Source: JBBKWJ01 sp037968895
GTDB taxonomy: Bacteria > Actinomycetota > Acidimicrobiia > Acidimicrobiales > SZUA-35
Assembly (NCBI GenBank): GCA_037968895.1
Contig: JBBKWJ010000227.1
Span: 1 to 15,057 of the forward strand
DNA: 15,057 nucleotides
Direction: 5' to 3'
The notes below the pieces were generated by a model. The model saw nothing but the letters and a program-made list of their open reading frames with translations, was not told where the DNA came from and did not search any database. The first letter of the stretch is position 1; each line of letters begins with the position of its first letter. Below are positions 6,268-13,971 of this stretch, in pieces. Both the position numbers and the translations under genes were made by a program.

Positions 6268-7065
6268 TTACGAGGCCCACTTCTTGCGGCGCTTATAGTG
6301 CTTTACGTCCTTGAATGACTTACGGCCGCCGCCTTCTTCGCCATGGAGGCCGAGGTAGAACTCTTTGACGTCGTCATCGGCGAGCAGCTTCTGGCCCTCA
6401 CCGTCCATCACGATCTTGCCGTTCTCCATGATGTAGCCGTAGTTGGCGATTCCTAGGGCCATCATTGCGTTCTGCTCAATGAGCAAGATCGACGTGCCTT
6501 CTTTGTTGATCTCAAGGATTACGTCTCGAACCTGCTGGACCAACAATGGGGCCAAGCCAAGCGATGGCTCATCGAGGATGAGCAGCTTCGGGTTCTGCAT
6601 GATGGCACGGCCGATTGCGAGCATCTGCTGCTCGCCACCAGACATGTAGCCCGCCATTTGTTTACGGCGCTCGGCGAGGCGGGGGAACAAGTCAAACACC
6701 CGTGTTGTCAACGCCGCGACGTTCGCCTTGTCCTTGTTGGTGTACGCACCAGCAATGAGGTTTTCTTCGACCGTCAGCTCGCCAAATACCCGACGACCCT
6801 CCATGACCTGGGAGATTCCAGACCGGACAATCGACGATGGCTTTGCCTTCGAGATGTCATCGCCATTCCAGGTGACGGACCCCTTGGTGACGTCGCCACC
6901 ATGGTTGTCGAGGAGTCCACTGACAGCCCGAGCCGTCGTGGTCTTTCCTGCGCCGTTGGCCCCAAGCAAGGCCACGATGTTGCCATCGGCCACCTCAATC
7001 GAGAGACCTCGTAGCACAAGGATCACATCGTTATAGACGACTTCTAGGTTTGCGATTTCTAGCAC
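6268..7065 (-). CDS. livF: Branched-chain amino acid-type ABC transporter ATP-binding protein LivF
   Basis: The second ATPase of the importer, 265 residues. Walker A is GANGAGKTT (35-43), Q-loop ISQVMEGRRVFGELTV, signature YMSGGEQQMLAIGRA (140-154), Walker B KLLILDEPSLGLAP (160-173), and LLIEQNA (194-200) with Gln in place of the switch His, as is normal for LivF. The C-terminal 25 residues are an unusually basic tail (KSFKDVKHYKRRKKW) beyond the usual family end. Start GTG 7065 is set by a perfect AGGAGG at 7079-7074 with an 8-nt spacer, the strongest ribosome site in the operon. A long stem-loop lies just upstream of that site. Confidence 0.95.
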   Translation of the reverse strand: MLEIANLEVVYNDVILVLRGLSIEVADGNIVALLGANGAGKTTTARAVSGLLDNHGGDVTKGSVTWNGDDISKAKPSSIVRSGISQVMEGRRVFGELTVEENLIAGAYTNKDKANVAALTTRVFDLFPRLAERRKQMAGYMSGGEQQMLAIGRAIMQNPKLLILDEPSLGLAPLLVQQVRDVILEINKEGTSILLIEQNAMMALGIANYGYIMENGKIVMDGEGQKLLADDDVKEFYLGLHGEEGGGRKSFKDVKHYKRRKKWAS

Positions 7066-7073
7066 GTAGTCGA

Positions 7074-7079
7074 CCTCCT
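7074..7079 (-). promoter_or_regulatory. Strong ribosome binding site of livF
   Basis: AGGAGG, 8 nt before the GTG at 7065. It fixes the livF start and lies 12-15 nt downstream of the long stem-loop (7091-7152), so the hairpin does not cover it but brings structure close to the initiation region. Confidence 0.75.
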
Positions 7080-7090
7080 ATTGTCAGTGG

Positions 7091-7152
7091 TCAGCGAACC
7101 GAATACCGACCGGGCGAGCCAGAGCCCACCCGATCGACATACAGCTCACAGA
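7091..7152 (-). other. Long intercistronic RNA stem-loop between the binding-protein gene and livF
   Basis: Read on the operon strand, the 97-bp gap folds around a UCUG tetraloop (7123-7120). Counting outward, pairs 1-26 form without bulges except a U-U at pair 18; a second U-U follows at pair 27 and then two more pairs. The closing arms are GAUCGGGUGGGC and GCUCGCCCGGUC. Eight of the pairs are G.U wobbles, which become A.C mismatches on the opposite strand, so the structure exists only in the operon transcript. No U-tract follows, so it is not an ordinary intrinsic terminator. Its position after the binding-protein stop codon suggests a 3'-end stabiliser or attenuator that makes the binding protein more abundant than the ATPases, as REP elements do downstream of malE. 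Paired by eye; no folding energy was computed. Confidence 0.7.
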
Positions 7153-7162
7153 GCCGAATTAC

Positions 7163-8575
7163 TTAAATGCAGGGCTCATCGAAGGTGTAGCCAGCAACGA
7201 GGTCGCTGACGTACGGTCCTTCTTCAATTGTGTAGCCTGTCGAACCGGCGCCGGTTTCTGCGTCTTCAGCCATCGTGATGATATTGAAGGCAGTGGCATC
7301 GACGTCATAGATGTAGCTCTCACGAACCACGTCGGTGTCGTAGTCGCCGCTCCAGGTCTGGTTTGGTGAAAGACCCTTGAAATCAACGGAGATTTCCTTG
7401 GAAGCCTGCATCATTCCGGCCCGAGTCATGTCGCCATTAGCGGCGGCCTGCTCAAGCAGCGTTTGCACCATGATGCCTTCAAGGAATCCGATGAGGTAGC
7501 CCTCGGAGATGTTGGCGTCTGGAAGTGCTTCAGCCATCGTGGCCTTGAGTTCGTCGAGAGCGGCGTTGCCCTCAGTCGTCCAAGGAACCTGGTAACCGGA
7601 CTGGTAGTAGAACTGGTCAAACTCGGCCGCGAAGTCGGAGCCGAGGTGGACGAGGTAGTTGAACGATGGCTGGTTGCCTGACCAGATGGCGTCGAAGCCC
7701 TGGGTAACAGCCTGGCCAAAGATGTCAAGGGTTTCGCCTGGGGTAAGGGTGATCCAGACCATTGTGGCGCCTGAGCTCACGAGCTCGGAAACAATGGCGG
7801 TGCGGTCGTCACCGGCAACAGCGCCGGTTCCGTCGTACACAACCTCGATACCGAGTTCGTCTGCCGCAAGTTGTGCGCCGACAGAACCGTCTTCGCCGTA
7901 CTCACCAGGACGACCGATGATGGCAAGCTTTGCTTCCTTGCCGTCTGACTCGACCTTGGTCTTGAGCCATGACACGCCGTTCATTGATTCGATGCAGTAG
8001 GTGGTCTGCTTCTCGAGAACGGCTTCACCAACGACAGGATCTGGCCAGAGCGAGGCCCATGACAGCGGAATAAGCAGCATGTTGTCGTCAATGGCATCTT
8101 CAGCGAGAGCGGCCGTGATCGGTGAACCGGTGTTCTCCGAAATCATCAGCACGCCAGCGTCTGACTCTTGAGCCAGTTCTTTGTAGTTCTGGATACCGGT
8201 GTCGGTGTCATAGCCGGAGTCAAGAATGACGGTTTCGATCGAGCGACCATTGAGGCCGCCGCCTGCGTTGTAGATCTCCCAGTAGGCCTTTTGGCCTTCC
8301 ACGATTTCGGAGACCAGTGAGGCGAATGGGCCAGACAGGTCGGCGTTGATACCGATCTTGATGGTGTCGTCAGTGACGCCAAAGTCGGTCGCAATCTCGG
8401 CGGCTGGCTCGCCTGGTGTTACAGGCTCGGTTTCGCCGTCAGTTGAATCGGTTCCTTCGGTCGCTGCCTCGGTCACGTCAGTTGATGTCTCTGACGCCTC
8501 GTCGGTGCTGCTGCCGCATGCGGCGGCCGTAAGACCGAACGCTGCAAGCAAAGCAAATACTCGTTTAGCTTTCAC
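7163..8575 (-). CDS. Branched-chain amino acid-type ABC transporter substrate-binding lipoprotein
   Basis: A 470-residue periplasmic-binding-fold protein of the LivJ/LivK class that captures the ligand outside the membrane and delivers it to LivHM. The N-terminus is a lipoprotein signal with a hydrophobic core and lipobox TAAAC (Cys20), followed by a Thr/Ser/Glu/Asp-rich linker to about residue 65. The first lobe then starts with TIKIGINADLSGPFASL; NAGGGLNGRSIE, SENTGSPITAAL and GNQPSFNYL are typical of the type I binding fold. It is about 100 residues longer than E. coli LivJ, partly from the linker. Two Cys occur in the mature part (TTYCIESM and the C-terminal EPCI) and could form a disulfide. 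Start GTG 8575 has GGGGAGG just upstream. Stem-loops lie on both sides of the gene. The ligand cannot be predicted; see the linked acyl-CoA synthetase. Confidence 0.93.
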   Translation of the reverse strand: MKAKRVFALLAAFGLTAAACGSSTDEASETSTDVTEAATEGTDSTDGETEPVTPGEPAAEIATDFGVTDDTIKIGINADLSGPFASLVSEIVEGQKAYWEIYNAGGGLNGRSIETVILDSGYDTDTGIQNYKELAQESDAGVLMISENTGSPITAALAEDAIDDNMLLIPLSWASLWPDPVVGEAVLEKQTTYCIESMNGVSWLKTKVESDGKEAKLAIIGRPGEYGEDGSVGAQLAADELGIEVVYDGTGAVAGDDRTAIVSELVSSGATMVWITLTPGETLDIFGQAVTQGFDAIWSGNQPSFNYLVHLGSDFAAEFDQFYYQSGYQVPWTTEGNAALDELKATMAEALPDANISEGYLIGFLEGIMVQTLLEQAAANGDMTRAGMMQASKEISVDFKGLSPNQTWSGDYDTDVVRESYIYDVDATAFNIITMAEDAETGAGSTGYTIEEGPYVSDLVAGYTFDEPCI

Positions 8576-8634
8576 AGGATTCCTCCCCTATGGGTATTTC
8601 GTTGGACGACGGTTGCCGACCAGCGATTCTTGTT

Positions 8635-8660
8635 CCTCAGCGCCCAATATGGGGCCAAGG
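8635..8660 (-). other. Hairpin between livM and the binding-protein gene
   Basis: On the transcript strand an 11-bp stem forms: CCUUGGC pairs with GCUGAGG (two G.U pairs), a single C is bulged, then CCCA pairs with UGGG around a UAU loop. It lies about 22 nt after the livM stop and 60 nt before the binding-protein start. There is no U-tract. It could mark the 5' boundary of a stable processed mRNA or partly reduce read-through. A TATATT lies at 8673-8668, but no -35 box accompanies it. Confidence 0.4.
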
Positions 8661-8682
8661 CATTGCGAATATAGTCCGGCCA

Positions 8683-9987
8683 CTAATAACTAAACGGCCA
8701 GCCTTTCCAATAGTTACGGAAACGTAGCCATATGCCATAGAGCCCTAACGGCTCGAATATGACGAAGGCGATGATGAGCACGCCATAGATCACCAAGTTC
8801 CACAAGAACACGCTCATCGGCCAACCCGGCGATGTTGTGGTGATCGAGATGGGGCCAAAGTCGCCGGGAGTTCCCTTTGTGAGCAACACGTTGGCAAGTG
8901 GTTCAAGCCACCCACCACCGAGCTGACCTGAGAGTTTGTCGGTCATCCTCTTCACGATCTCAGGGATGAGTTCGACGAACATCGTGCCCATCATGGTGCC
9001 GGCGACGGTGCCCGCTCCACCGATCAGAAGGATGGCAATGAACTCGACCGACAGTGTCAGGCTGAAGTCGACCGGCGACAGGCGGCCGTTGTACGAGCCC
9101 CACAACGCACCAGCAAAACCGGCATAGGCCGAACTAATGGCGAAACCGAGTCGTTTGTATTCGAATTCGGGTACGCCCATCACCTCGGCCGCGACGTCGC
9201 GGTCACGAATGGCCTGAAGCGCTCGACCAGTACGGCTACGAACCAGGTTCTTGGCCAGCCACAGCGCACCAAGAAGTAGGAGCAACAGGAAGAAGAATTG
9301 CTTCTGCTCCTCGCTGAGTGTGATGAAGCCGAACCATTTACCGTCTTCAGTCATATCGATTAACGGCGTGTCTTCTTTCCAGAGGCGGAACTCAAGCCCA
9401 GGCCACTTTCGACCTGACTCGTAATCGCCCGCGTAGTTGGGAAACATCCGAGCAAGATGCAAGCCGATGAATACCAGACCGACGGTCACGATGGCGAGGT
9501 AGAGACCACGTACTTTCACTGCCGCGGGAGCGACAAGAATGCCGACCGCGGCCGCAATGAGCGGTGCCATTGGTAGCCAGACCCACATCGGCAGACCCAT
9601 GCCGCAGTCGCCGGCTCTCTCAAGCAAGCCCATTTCCTCGTGCCACGGCACGCAAGCCTTTATTCCGTCGCCCTCGCCACCAAGGGATACCGCGGTGTAG
9701 GCACCAACGCCCATAAAGAACGCATGTCCAAGCGACACCTGGCCGGTCACTCCGACGAGAATGTTGATGCCGAGTGCGGCGATAGCAAAGATCAGAGCCA
9801 GCGTCACGTTGTTGATCCACGTGTTACCGAGGAACCAGACAATTGGCGTGTCGAGTCCGAGCTTGCCAAACACCATCAGCGTGACGAGCACACCAGAGAA
9901 CGCGAGCAATCCTTTCTGAAAACTGGTTGGAAGAATCTGGACGTCTTCGGCGTATGAACGCCGCAATAGGGGGCGACCGAAACTCAT
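8683..9987 (-). CDS. livM: Branched-chain amino acid-type ABC transporter permease LivM
   Basis: Inner-membrane subunit, 434 residues from ATG 9987. Family signatures are LGINILVGVTGQVSLGHAFF (72-91), VRGLYLAIVTV, RSRTGRALQAIRDRDVAAEV (251-269, the cytoplasmic loop that docks on the ATPase), ISSAYAGFAGALWG and LIGGAGTVAGTMMGT, and the C-terminus FEPLGLYGIW (411-420) followed by NYWKGW is classic for this subfamily. I count roughly eight to nine membrane segments. The chain is longer than most LivM because of extra loops: residues about 103-134, which carry two cysteines (112, 128), and about 183-229. ATG 9987 overlaps the livH stop as ATGA and has GAGGAGA upstream; the frame open to 10101 runs inside livH and is not used. 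Confidence 0.94.
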   Translation of the reverse strand: MSFGRPLLRRSYAEDVQILPTSFQKGLLAFSGVLVTLMVFGKLGLDTPIVWFLGNTWINNVTLALIFAIAALGINILVGVTGQVSLGHAFFMGVGAYTAVSLGGEGDGIKACVPWHEEMGLLERAGDCGMGLPMWVWLPMAPLIAAAVGILVAPAAVKVRGLYLAIVTVGLVFIGLHLARMFPNYAGDYESGRKWPGLEFRLWKEDTPLIDMTEDGKWFGFITLSEEQKQFFFLLLLLLGALWLAKNLVRSRTGRALQAIRDRDVAAEVMGVPEFEYKRLGFAISSAYAGFAGALWGSYNGRLSPVDFSLTLSVEFIAILLIGGAGTVAGTMMGTMFVELIPEIVKRMTDKLSGQLGGGWLEPLANVLLTKGTPGDFGPISITTTSPGWPMSVFLWNLVIYGVLIIAFVIFEPLGLYGIWLRFRNYWKGWPFSY

Positions 9988-10994
9988 ACTCGTCGAATCT
10001 CCTCTGTTCCAAACAGGCCATAGGGCTTCACGATCAGTACCACCAGCATGGCGATGTACGGAACAATCGTTGAGTAGCCAGAACCCAGGATCGAGTTCCA
10101 CTGAGAAAGGTATTCGCCAGCGAAGATCTCAAATGTTGCGATAATTAGACCGCCGTAGACCGCACCAATGACGGAGTCCAAACCACCGAGAATGATGACT
10201 GGCAATACCCGGAAGGCAAGGACGGGGTGGGTTTCGCCGGAAACCGCGCCGTTTGGCGGCCAGCCCGACATACCAAAGAAGATGGCACCAAGGCCGGCAA
10301 GCGCCGAACCAAAGCCCCAGGCGATGGCGAAGACACGGCCGACGTTGATTCCCTGTGCCATTGCCGCTTCTTGGTCGAATGCCACGGCCCGCATCGCGAT
10401 GCCAAGCTTCGAACGATAGAAGATGTAGACGGCGGCGAAAGAGACCACGCCGGCAATGATCGCAGCGATAAACGACTTGGGGAGAATGGCGCCGAAGAGA
10501 CCAAACGTCTCGTTACCCCACGGGATGCCGAGGCTTCTCGCTTGGAGAGCTACCGCATCGACGTTGAACGGTCGAAGGGCAATTTCGATGCCGAGCGTGA
10601 TCACAGCCATGGCGAACAGCGACTGCCCCACCATTGGGCGAATGCACAATCGTTCGAGCACCAAGCCAAGCAATGCGGTGAAGGCCAACGCAAGTGCGAG
10701 ACACACGAGCCATCGCCCAATACCTGGCGTCTCACCTGCCGGTGGTGCAAATGGATTGTCAAAGGGCAAGAACGGCAGGCCACCGTCGCTGACCAGGATG
10801 GACATGAAGACCGCGCCAGCCATGGCGATTGCGCCATGAGCGAAGTTGAGCACCTGCGTGCCCTTAAAGATGATGACAAACCCGAGACCCGTGATTGCGT
10901 AGATAGCACCGAGCGCAATCGACTTGAAGATCGTCTGGGTCAATATCGCTATTGTGCCACCGGATTCTTGGGCGAGTAGGACAGCGAGGTTCAT
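9984..10994 (-). CDS. livH: Branched-chain amino acid-type ABC transporter permease LivH
   Basis: Partner permease of LivM, 336 residues, highly hydrophobic. Typical motifs are ALGAIYAITGLGFVIIFKGT (27-46), LNFAHGAIAMAGAVF (49-63), LGIEIALRP (134-142), SKLGIAMRAVAFDQEAAMAQ (195-214, the ATPase-docking loop), VLPVIILGGLDSVIGAVYGG (263-282) and KPYGLFG (323-329). A Pro-rich insert at about 70-92 (PFDNPFAPPAGETPG) probably lies outside the membrane. ATG 10994 overlaps the acyl-CoA synthetase stop as ATGA, so translation is probably coupled to it; GGAG lies 11 nt upstream. livM follows with another 4-bp overlap. Confidence 0.95.
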   Translation of the reverse strand: MNLAVLLAQESGGTIAILTQTIFKSIALGAIYAITGLGFVIIFKGTQVLNFAHGAIAMAGAVFMSILVSDGGLPFLPFDNPFAPPAGETPGIGRWLVCLALALAFTALLGLVLERLCIRPMVGQSLFAMAVITLGIEIALRPFNVDAVALQARSLGIPWGNETFGLFGAILPKSFIAAIIAGVVSFAAVYIFYRSKLGIAMRAVAFDQEAAMAQGINVGRVFAIAWGFGSALAGLGAIFFGMSGWPPNGAVSGETHPVLAFRVLPVIILGGLDSVIGAVYGGLIIATFEIFAGEYLSQWNSILGSGYSTIVPYIAMLVVLIVKPYGLFGTEEIRRV

Positions 10995-12871
10995 TGGTAC
11001 ATCGACTCCACGAGGTCACGGAACGTATCTTCGACCGACGACCGCTTGAGCTTCTGAGTTGCCGTCAGCTCGCCGTCTTCGTGATCAAGTTCCTTTGGAA
11101 TGAGCTTGAACTTCTTAATTCCCTCGACTCGGGCAAACTTCTCGTTTGTCCGTTCAACTTCCTTCTCGATCATCTCGATAACCTCTGGCTTCTCAGTGAG
11201 ATCGCGATACGTCGTGTAGGGAATGTCTCGCTTTACGGCCCAGTTTCCAACCGTCTCGAGCTCGATTGCGATGAGAGCCGTGAGATATTTGCGTCGATCA
11301 CCGATGACCATCGCCTCATTGATATACGGCGAGGTCTTGAGGGTGTTCTCAATTTCAGAAGGCGAGATGTTCTTGCCGCCGGCCGTGATGATGATGTGCT
11401 TAATACGGTCGACGATCCTGACCCACTTGCCGTCGACCCATTCGCCGACGTCGCCGGTCATCAGCCAGCCGTCTTCGGTCATGGTTTCAGCGGTTTTCTC
11501 CGGCTTACCCCAGTACCCAACGAAGACACCATCGTGCTTCACTTGAATCTCACCGGTTGCCTCATCGATGCGGAAGCCATCCTTCATTGCTGGATAAGGC
11601 TCACCAACGGTGCCGAGCTTGACGCTGCCGGCAAGATTTGCCGTTGCGACGGCAGTATTTTCTGTCATGCCGTACAGCTCGAACACATCGAGCCCGAGTC
11701 CCATGAAAAACTCGATGACCTCGGGGGCGATTGGCGCCGCTCCTGTGCCGGCCCAACGAACTTTGCGCAAGCCGAGGCGCGCCCGCAGGGGGCGGAACAT
11801 GACGAGCCAGCCGAGGCCGTACACAATTCGTGTTGCGGGTGTCCAGTCGCCGTTGTTGGCGACACGTTGCTTGCCGATCCAACCCGCCGCCTTAAGCGAC
11901 GTGTTGAGCACGAGCTTCTTCAGCGGGCTGGAATCGCTGCCCTTAATAACTACCGAGGCGTGCAACTTTTCCCAGACGCGGGGAACCGCGAAAAACAGTG
12001 TTGGTTGGATCTCGCGCAGGTTGAGATTGACGCTCTCGACCGACTCAGCGAAGTTCAGCACCACACCCTGGCCAGCAAGGTGCCAGGTAGAGAACAGCCG
12101 CTCGGCAATGTGGCACAGCGGAAGGTAGGTAACGACAGAGTCACTGGGGCCGGGAAGTTTCCCGCCCCGAATCCGTTCGGGAGTGCGAAGGATCACATCG
12201 ATACCGAACTGGCAGTTCTTGTTAGTGATCATTGCGCCCTTTGGCGGGCCAGTGGTGCCAGAGGTGTACACGAGGGTCATGACATCCTCGGCTTCTGCAC
12301 TGTCAATTAACGTGTCAACGGCGCCGGCATTGGCAGCGCGGTGCTCGGCGCCGAGCGCAATGAAGTCGTCCCACGACAGAAGGCGTGGGTCTTCAGAGCG
12401 GCGGATTCCTCGTGGTTCGATATAGATGATCTTCTCGATGAGCGGGAAGTCCGAAGCCGGAAGTTCAATGACCTTGTCGGCTTGTTCCTGGTCTTCGACA
12501 ATGTGGATCTTCGAGCCACAGTCGTTGAGCGTGTAGATCACCTCGGCGGCAGGATTGGTTGGATAAAGACCAACGGTGATCCCTCGTACCGCAACGGTGG
12601 CGAGGTCCATGACGACCCACTCGGGCCGATCTTCGGCGTGAATTGTAAGCCGGTCGCCTTTTTCGAGACCAAGAGCGAGCAACCCATGGGCGGCATCGAT
12701 GACAAGATTCCAGAGTCGGTCCCAGTTGTACTCGTGCCAGACGCCGAGTTCCTTTTCGCGCATTGCGAGTTGTTTCGGAGACGTTCGGGCCCACTCGCGA
12801 GCTCTAGAGGCGACGGTCGGATAGCCAGATCCAGACTTGGGTACAGCGGTGTGTTCGACGGCGACAGCCAT
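10991..12871 (-). CDS. Long-chain-type acyl-CoA synthetase (AMP-binding, FadD15-like)
   Basis: A 626-residue ANL-superfamily ligase that activates a carboxylic acid with ATP and transfers it to CoA. Motifs from ATG 12871: P-loop YTSGTTGPPKGAMITNKN (202-219), YLPLCHIAERLF (249-260), GTGAAPIAPEV (375-385), ELYGMTENTA (398-407), GEPYP, WLMTGDVGEW (469-478), VDRIKHIIITAGGKNISPSE (487-506) and C-terminal LTATQKLKR with the catalytic Lys region. Length and the insert between 300 and 370 match the long-chain (ACSL/FadD15) group rather than short-chain or PaaK types. No membrane helix is obvious. Start ATG 12871 has GAAAGGG 5 nt upstream; ATG 12889 is an alternative, and the frame to 13000 lacks support. 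As first gene of an operon with livH, livM, binding protein, livF and livG, and overlapping livH by 4 bp, it probably acts on what the transporter imports. Confidence 0.92.
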   Translation of the reverse strand: MAVAVEHTAVPKSGSGYPTVASRAREWARTSPKQLAMREKELGVWHEYNWDRLWNLVIDAAHGLLALGLEKGDRLTIHAEDRPEWVVMDLATVAVRGITVGLYPTNPAAEVIYTLNDCGSKIHIVEDQEQADKVIELPASDFPLIEKIIYIEPRGIRRSEDPRLLSWDDFIALGAEHRAANAGAVDTLIDSAEAEDVMTLVYTSGTTGPPKGAMITNKNCQFGIDVILRTPERIRGGKLPGPSDSVVTYLPLCHIAERLFSTWHLAGQGVVLNFAESVESVNLNLREIQPTLFFAVPRVWEKLHASVVIKGSDSSPLKKLVLNTSLKAAGWIGKQRVANNGDWTPATRIVYGLGWLVMFRPLRARLGLRKVRWAGTGAAPIAPEVIEFFMGLGLDVFELYGMTENTAVATANLAGSVKLGTVGEPYPAMKDGFRIDEATGEIQVKHDGVFVGYWGKPEKTAETMTEDGWLMTGDVGEWVDGKWVRIVDRIKHIIITAGGKNISPSEIENTLKTSPYINEAMVIGDRRKYLTALIAIELETVGNWAVKRDIPYTTYRDLTEKPEVIEMIEKEVERTNEKFARVEGIKKFKLIPKELDHEDGELTATQKLKRSSVEDTFRDLVESMYQ

Positions 12872-12931
12872 ATGGTCCCTTTCTGTCATCGCGCGGGATT
12901 TGTGATGTACGGCACACGGCTGACGGAGGGC

Positions 12932-12960
12932 ACCATAGTGAGATGTGGCACACCTTGCAA
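12932..12960 (-). promoter_or_regulatory. Candidate promoter of the acyl-CoA synthetase-liv operon
   Basis: On the minus strand TTGCAA (12960-12955) and TATGGT (12937-12932) are exactly 17 bp apart, a good sigma70-like pair in the 159-bp gap before the operon. Transcription would start near 12925, giving a leader of about 55 nt that contains the GAAAGGG ribosome site. Just upstream of the -35 box is an inverted repeat GATCG-N10-CGATC (12966-12985) that could be an operator. Otherwise I see nothing in this gap. Confidence 0.5.
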
Positions 12961-13030
12961 TACGAGATCGCAGTTGTTTACGATCGCGCAACATACCCAA
13001 CTAACGACGAAATCTGTGCTTAGAGAAACG

Positions 13031-13957
13031 CTAGTAGCCGGCTTCGACATCGACTGGGCCGAGTAATTCTTCGCCCGAGATAAATCGTCGCACGTTCGCC
13101 TCGATATTAATCGCCAGTAGGGGTACGCCCATTTCTGGCGTGTTGCCAACGTGCGGCGTTATGACCACGCGTGGATGCGACCAGAGTTCGTGCCCGTCCG
13201 GAAGCGGCTCAGGGTCGGTGACGTCGAGCGCGGCGCCTCCGATCGACTCATTCTGGAGAGCACCGAGCAGGGCATCATGATCGACGTGACCACCGCGGGC
13301 GACATTGACGAGCCAAGCATGCGACTCCATCGCGGTGAAGAGATCGGCATCGGCGACGTGTCGAGTTTCCGGCGTCAAGGCCAATGCAAGCACCACAAGA
13401 TCGGCGCCCTCGACCGCAACCAGGCGTTGCTCAAGCGAGAGTACGCGGTCAACGCCGCTCATCTGCTCGGTCGAACGCCGAACGACTGTTATCGAACAAC
13501 CGAATGGCTGAAGTAGTCGGATCAACTCTGTCGTGATGCCACCACCTCCGAAGATACAAACCGTGCCGCCAACCAGGTTCAGGCCAGCTGGGGCAGTCCA
13601 GGCGCGCTGTTTCGAATAGGTAACAACCTCACGGAGCCCGGCCAGTCCAAGCGCCAACACGTGCTCCGCGACAGGCGTCGCGTAGACGCCTTTGGCACAG
13701 GTCCATCGCATGTCGTTGCGAAGATACGGAACGAAAGGTTCGATTCCGGCGAAGGGAAGGGCAACCCACTCCAACGACTGGGCTCGATCGCGGTAGCCAG
13801 GAAACTCGTGCGCAGCCGATGGGTCGCTCCACACGAGACCCTCGGCTACTTCAATCGGGCTGAGAGTCCCACCGCCAGCAACGACGGCCCGTTCAAGTGA
13901 TTCGTACCGACCTGACTTCGGCTCGACCGCTATCTGGCGGGTCGGCTTCTTTTCCAT
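13031..13957 (-). CDS. D-isomer-specific 2-hydroxyacid dehydrogenase family protein
   Basis: A 308-residue NAD(P)-dependent oxidoreductase of the D-lactate/glyoxylate/phosphoglycerate dehydrogenase fold, interconverting a 2-oxoacid and a D-2-hydroxyacid. The catalytic triad is visible: Arg221 in NVARGGHVD, Glu250 in DVTDPEPLP and His269 in TPHVGNTP. The helix CAKGVYATPVAEHVLALGLA (87-106) is the usual dimer helix. The nucleotide loop reads FGGGGITTE (136-144), so the third Gly of GxGxxG is replaced by Thr. The strand after it ends VVRRSTE (158-164); Arg where NAD enzymes have Asp hints at NADP preference. Substrate unknown. ATG 13957 has GAGG about 8 nt upstream and lies only 14 bp after the MMPL gene, so the two are probably one transcript; 159 bp separate it from the next operon. 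Confidence 0.88.
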   Translation of the reverse strand: MEKKPTRQIAVEPKSGRYESLERAVVAGGGTLSPIEVAEGLVWSDPSAAHEFPGYRDRAQSLEWVALPFAGIEPFVPYLRNDMRWTCAKGVYATPVAEHVLALGLAGLREVVTYSKQRAWTAPAGLNLVGGTVCIFGGGGITTELIRLLQPFGCSITVVRRSTEQMSGVDRVLSLEQRLVAVEGADLVVLALALTPETRHVADADLFTAMESHAWLVNVARGGHVDHDALLGALQNESIGGAALDVTDPEPLPDGHELWSHPRVVITPHVGNTPEMGVPLLAINIEANVRRFISGEELLGPVDVEAGY

Positions 13958-13971
13958 CTGCTCGACCTCGA

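Noticed and set aside
7091..7152. Intrinsic terminator
   Set aside because: The stem is long, but no run of U follows on either strand and two more operon genes lie downstream.
9988..10101. livM starting at 10101
   Set aside because: The extension lies inside livH. ATG 9987 forms an ATGA overlap and has a GAGGAGA ribosome site.
10227..10979. Plus-strand open frame of 250 codons opposite livH
   Set aside because: Charged, low-complexity translation typical of the antisense of a hydrophobic permease; livH is unmistakable on the other strand.
10952..12310. Long plus-strand open frame (452 codons) antisense to the acyl-CoA synthetase
   Set aside because: The minus strand carries every ANL ligase motif in order. 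The plus-strand protein has no recognisable domain and is a codon-bias shadow in GC-rich DNA.
12872..13000. Acyl-CoA synthetase starting at ATG 13000
   Set aside because: It would start upstream of the best promoter; ATG 12871 has a well-placed GAAAGGG and matches the family start.
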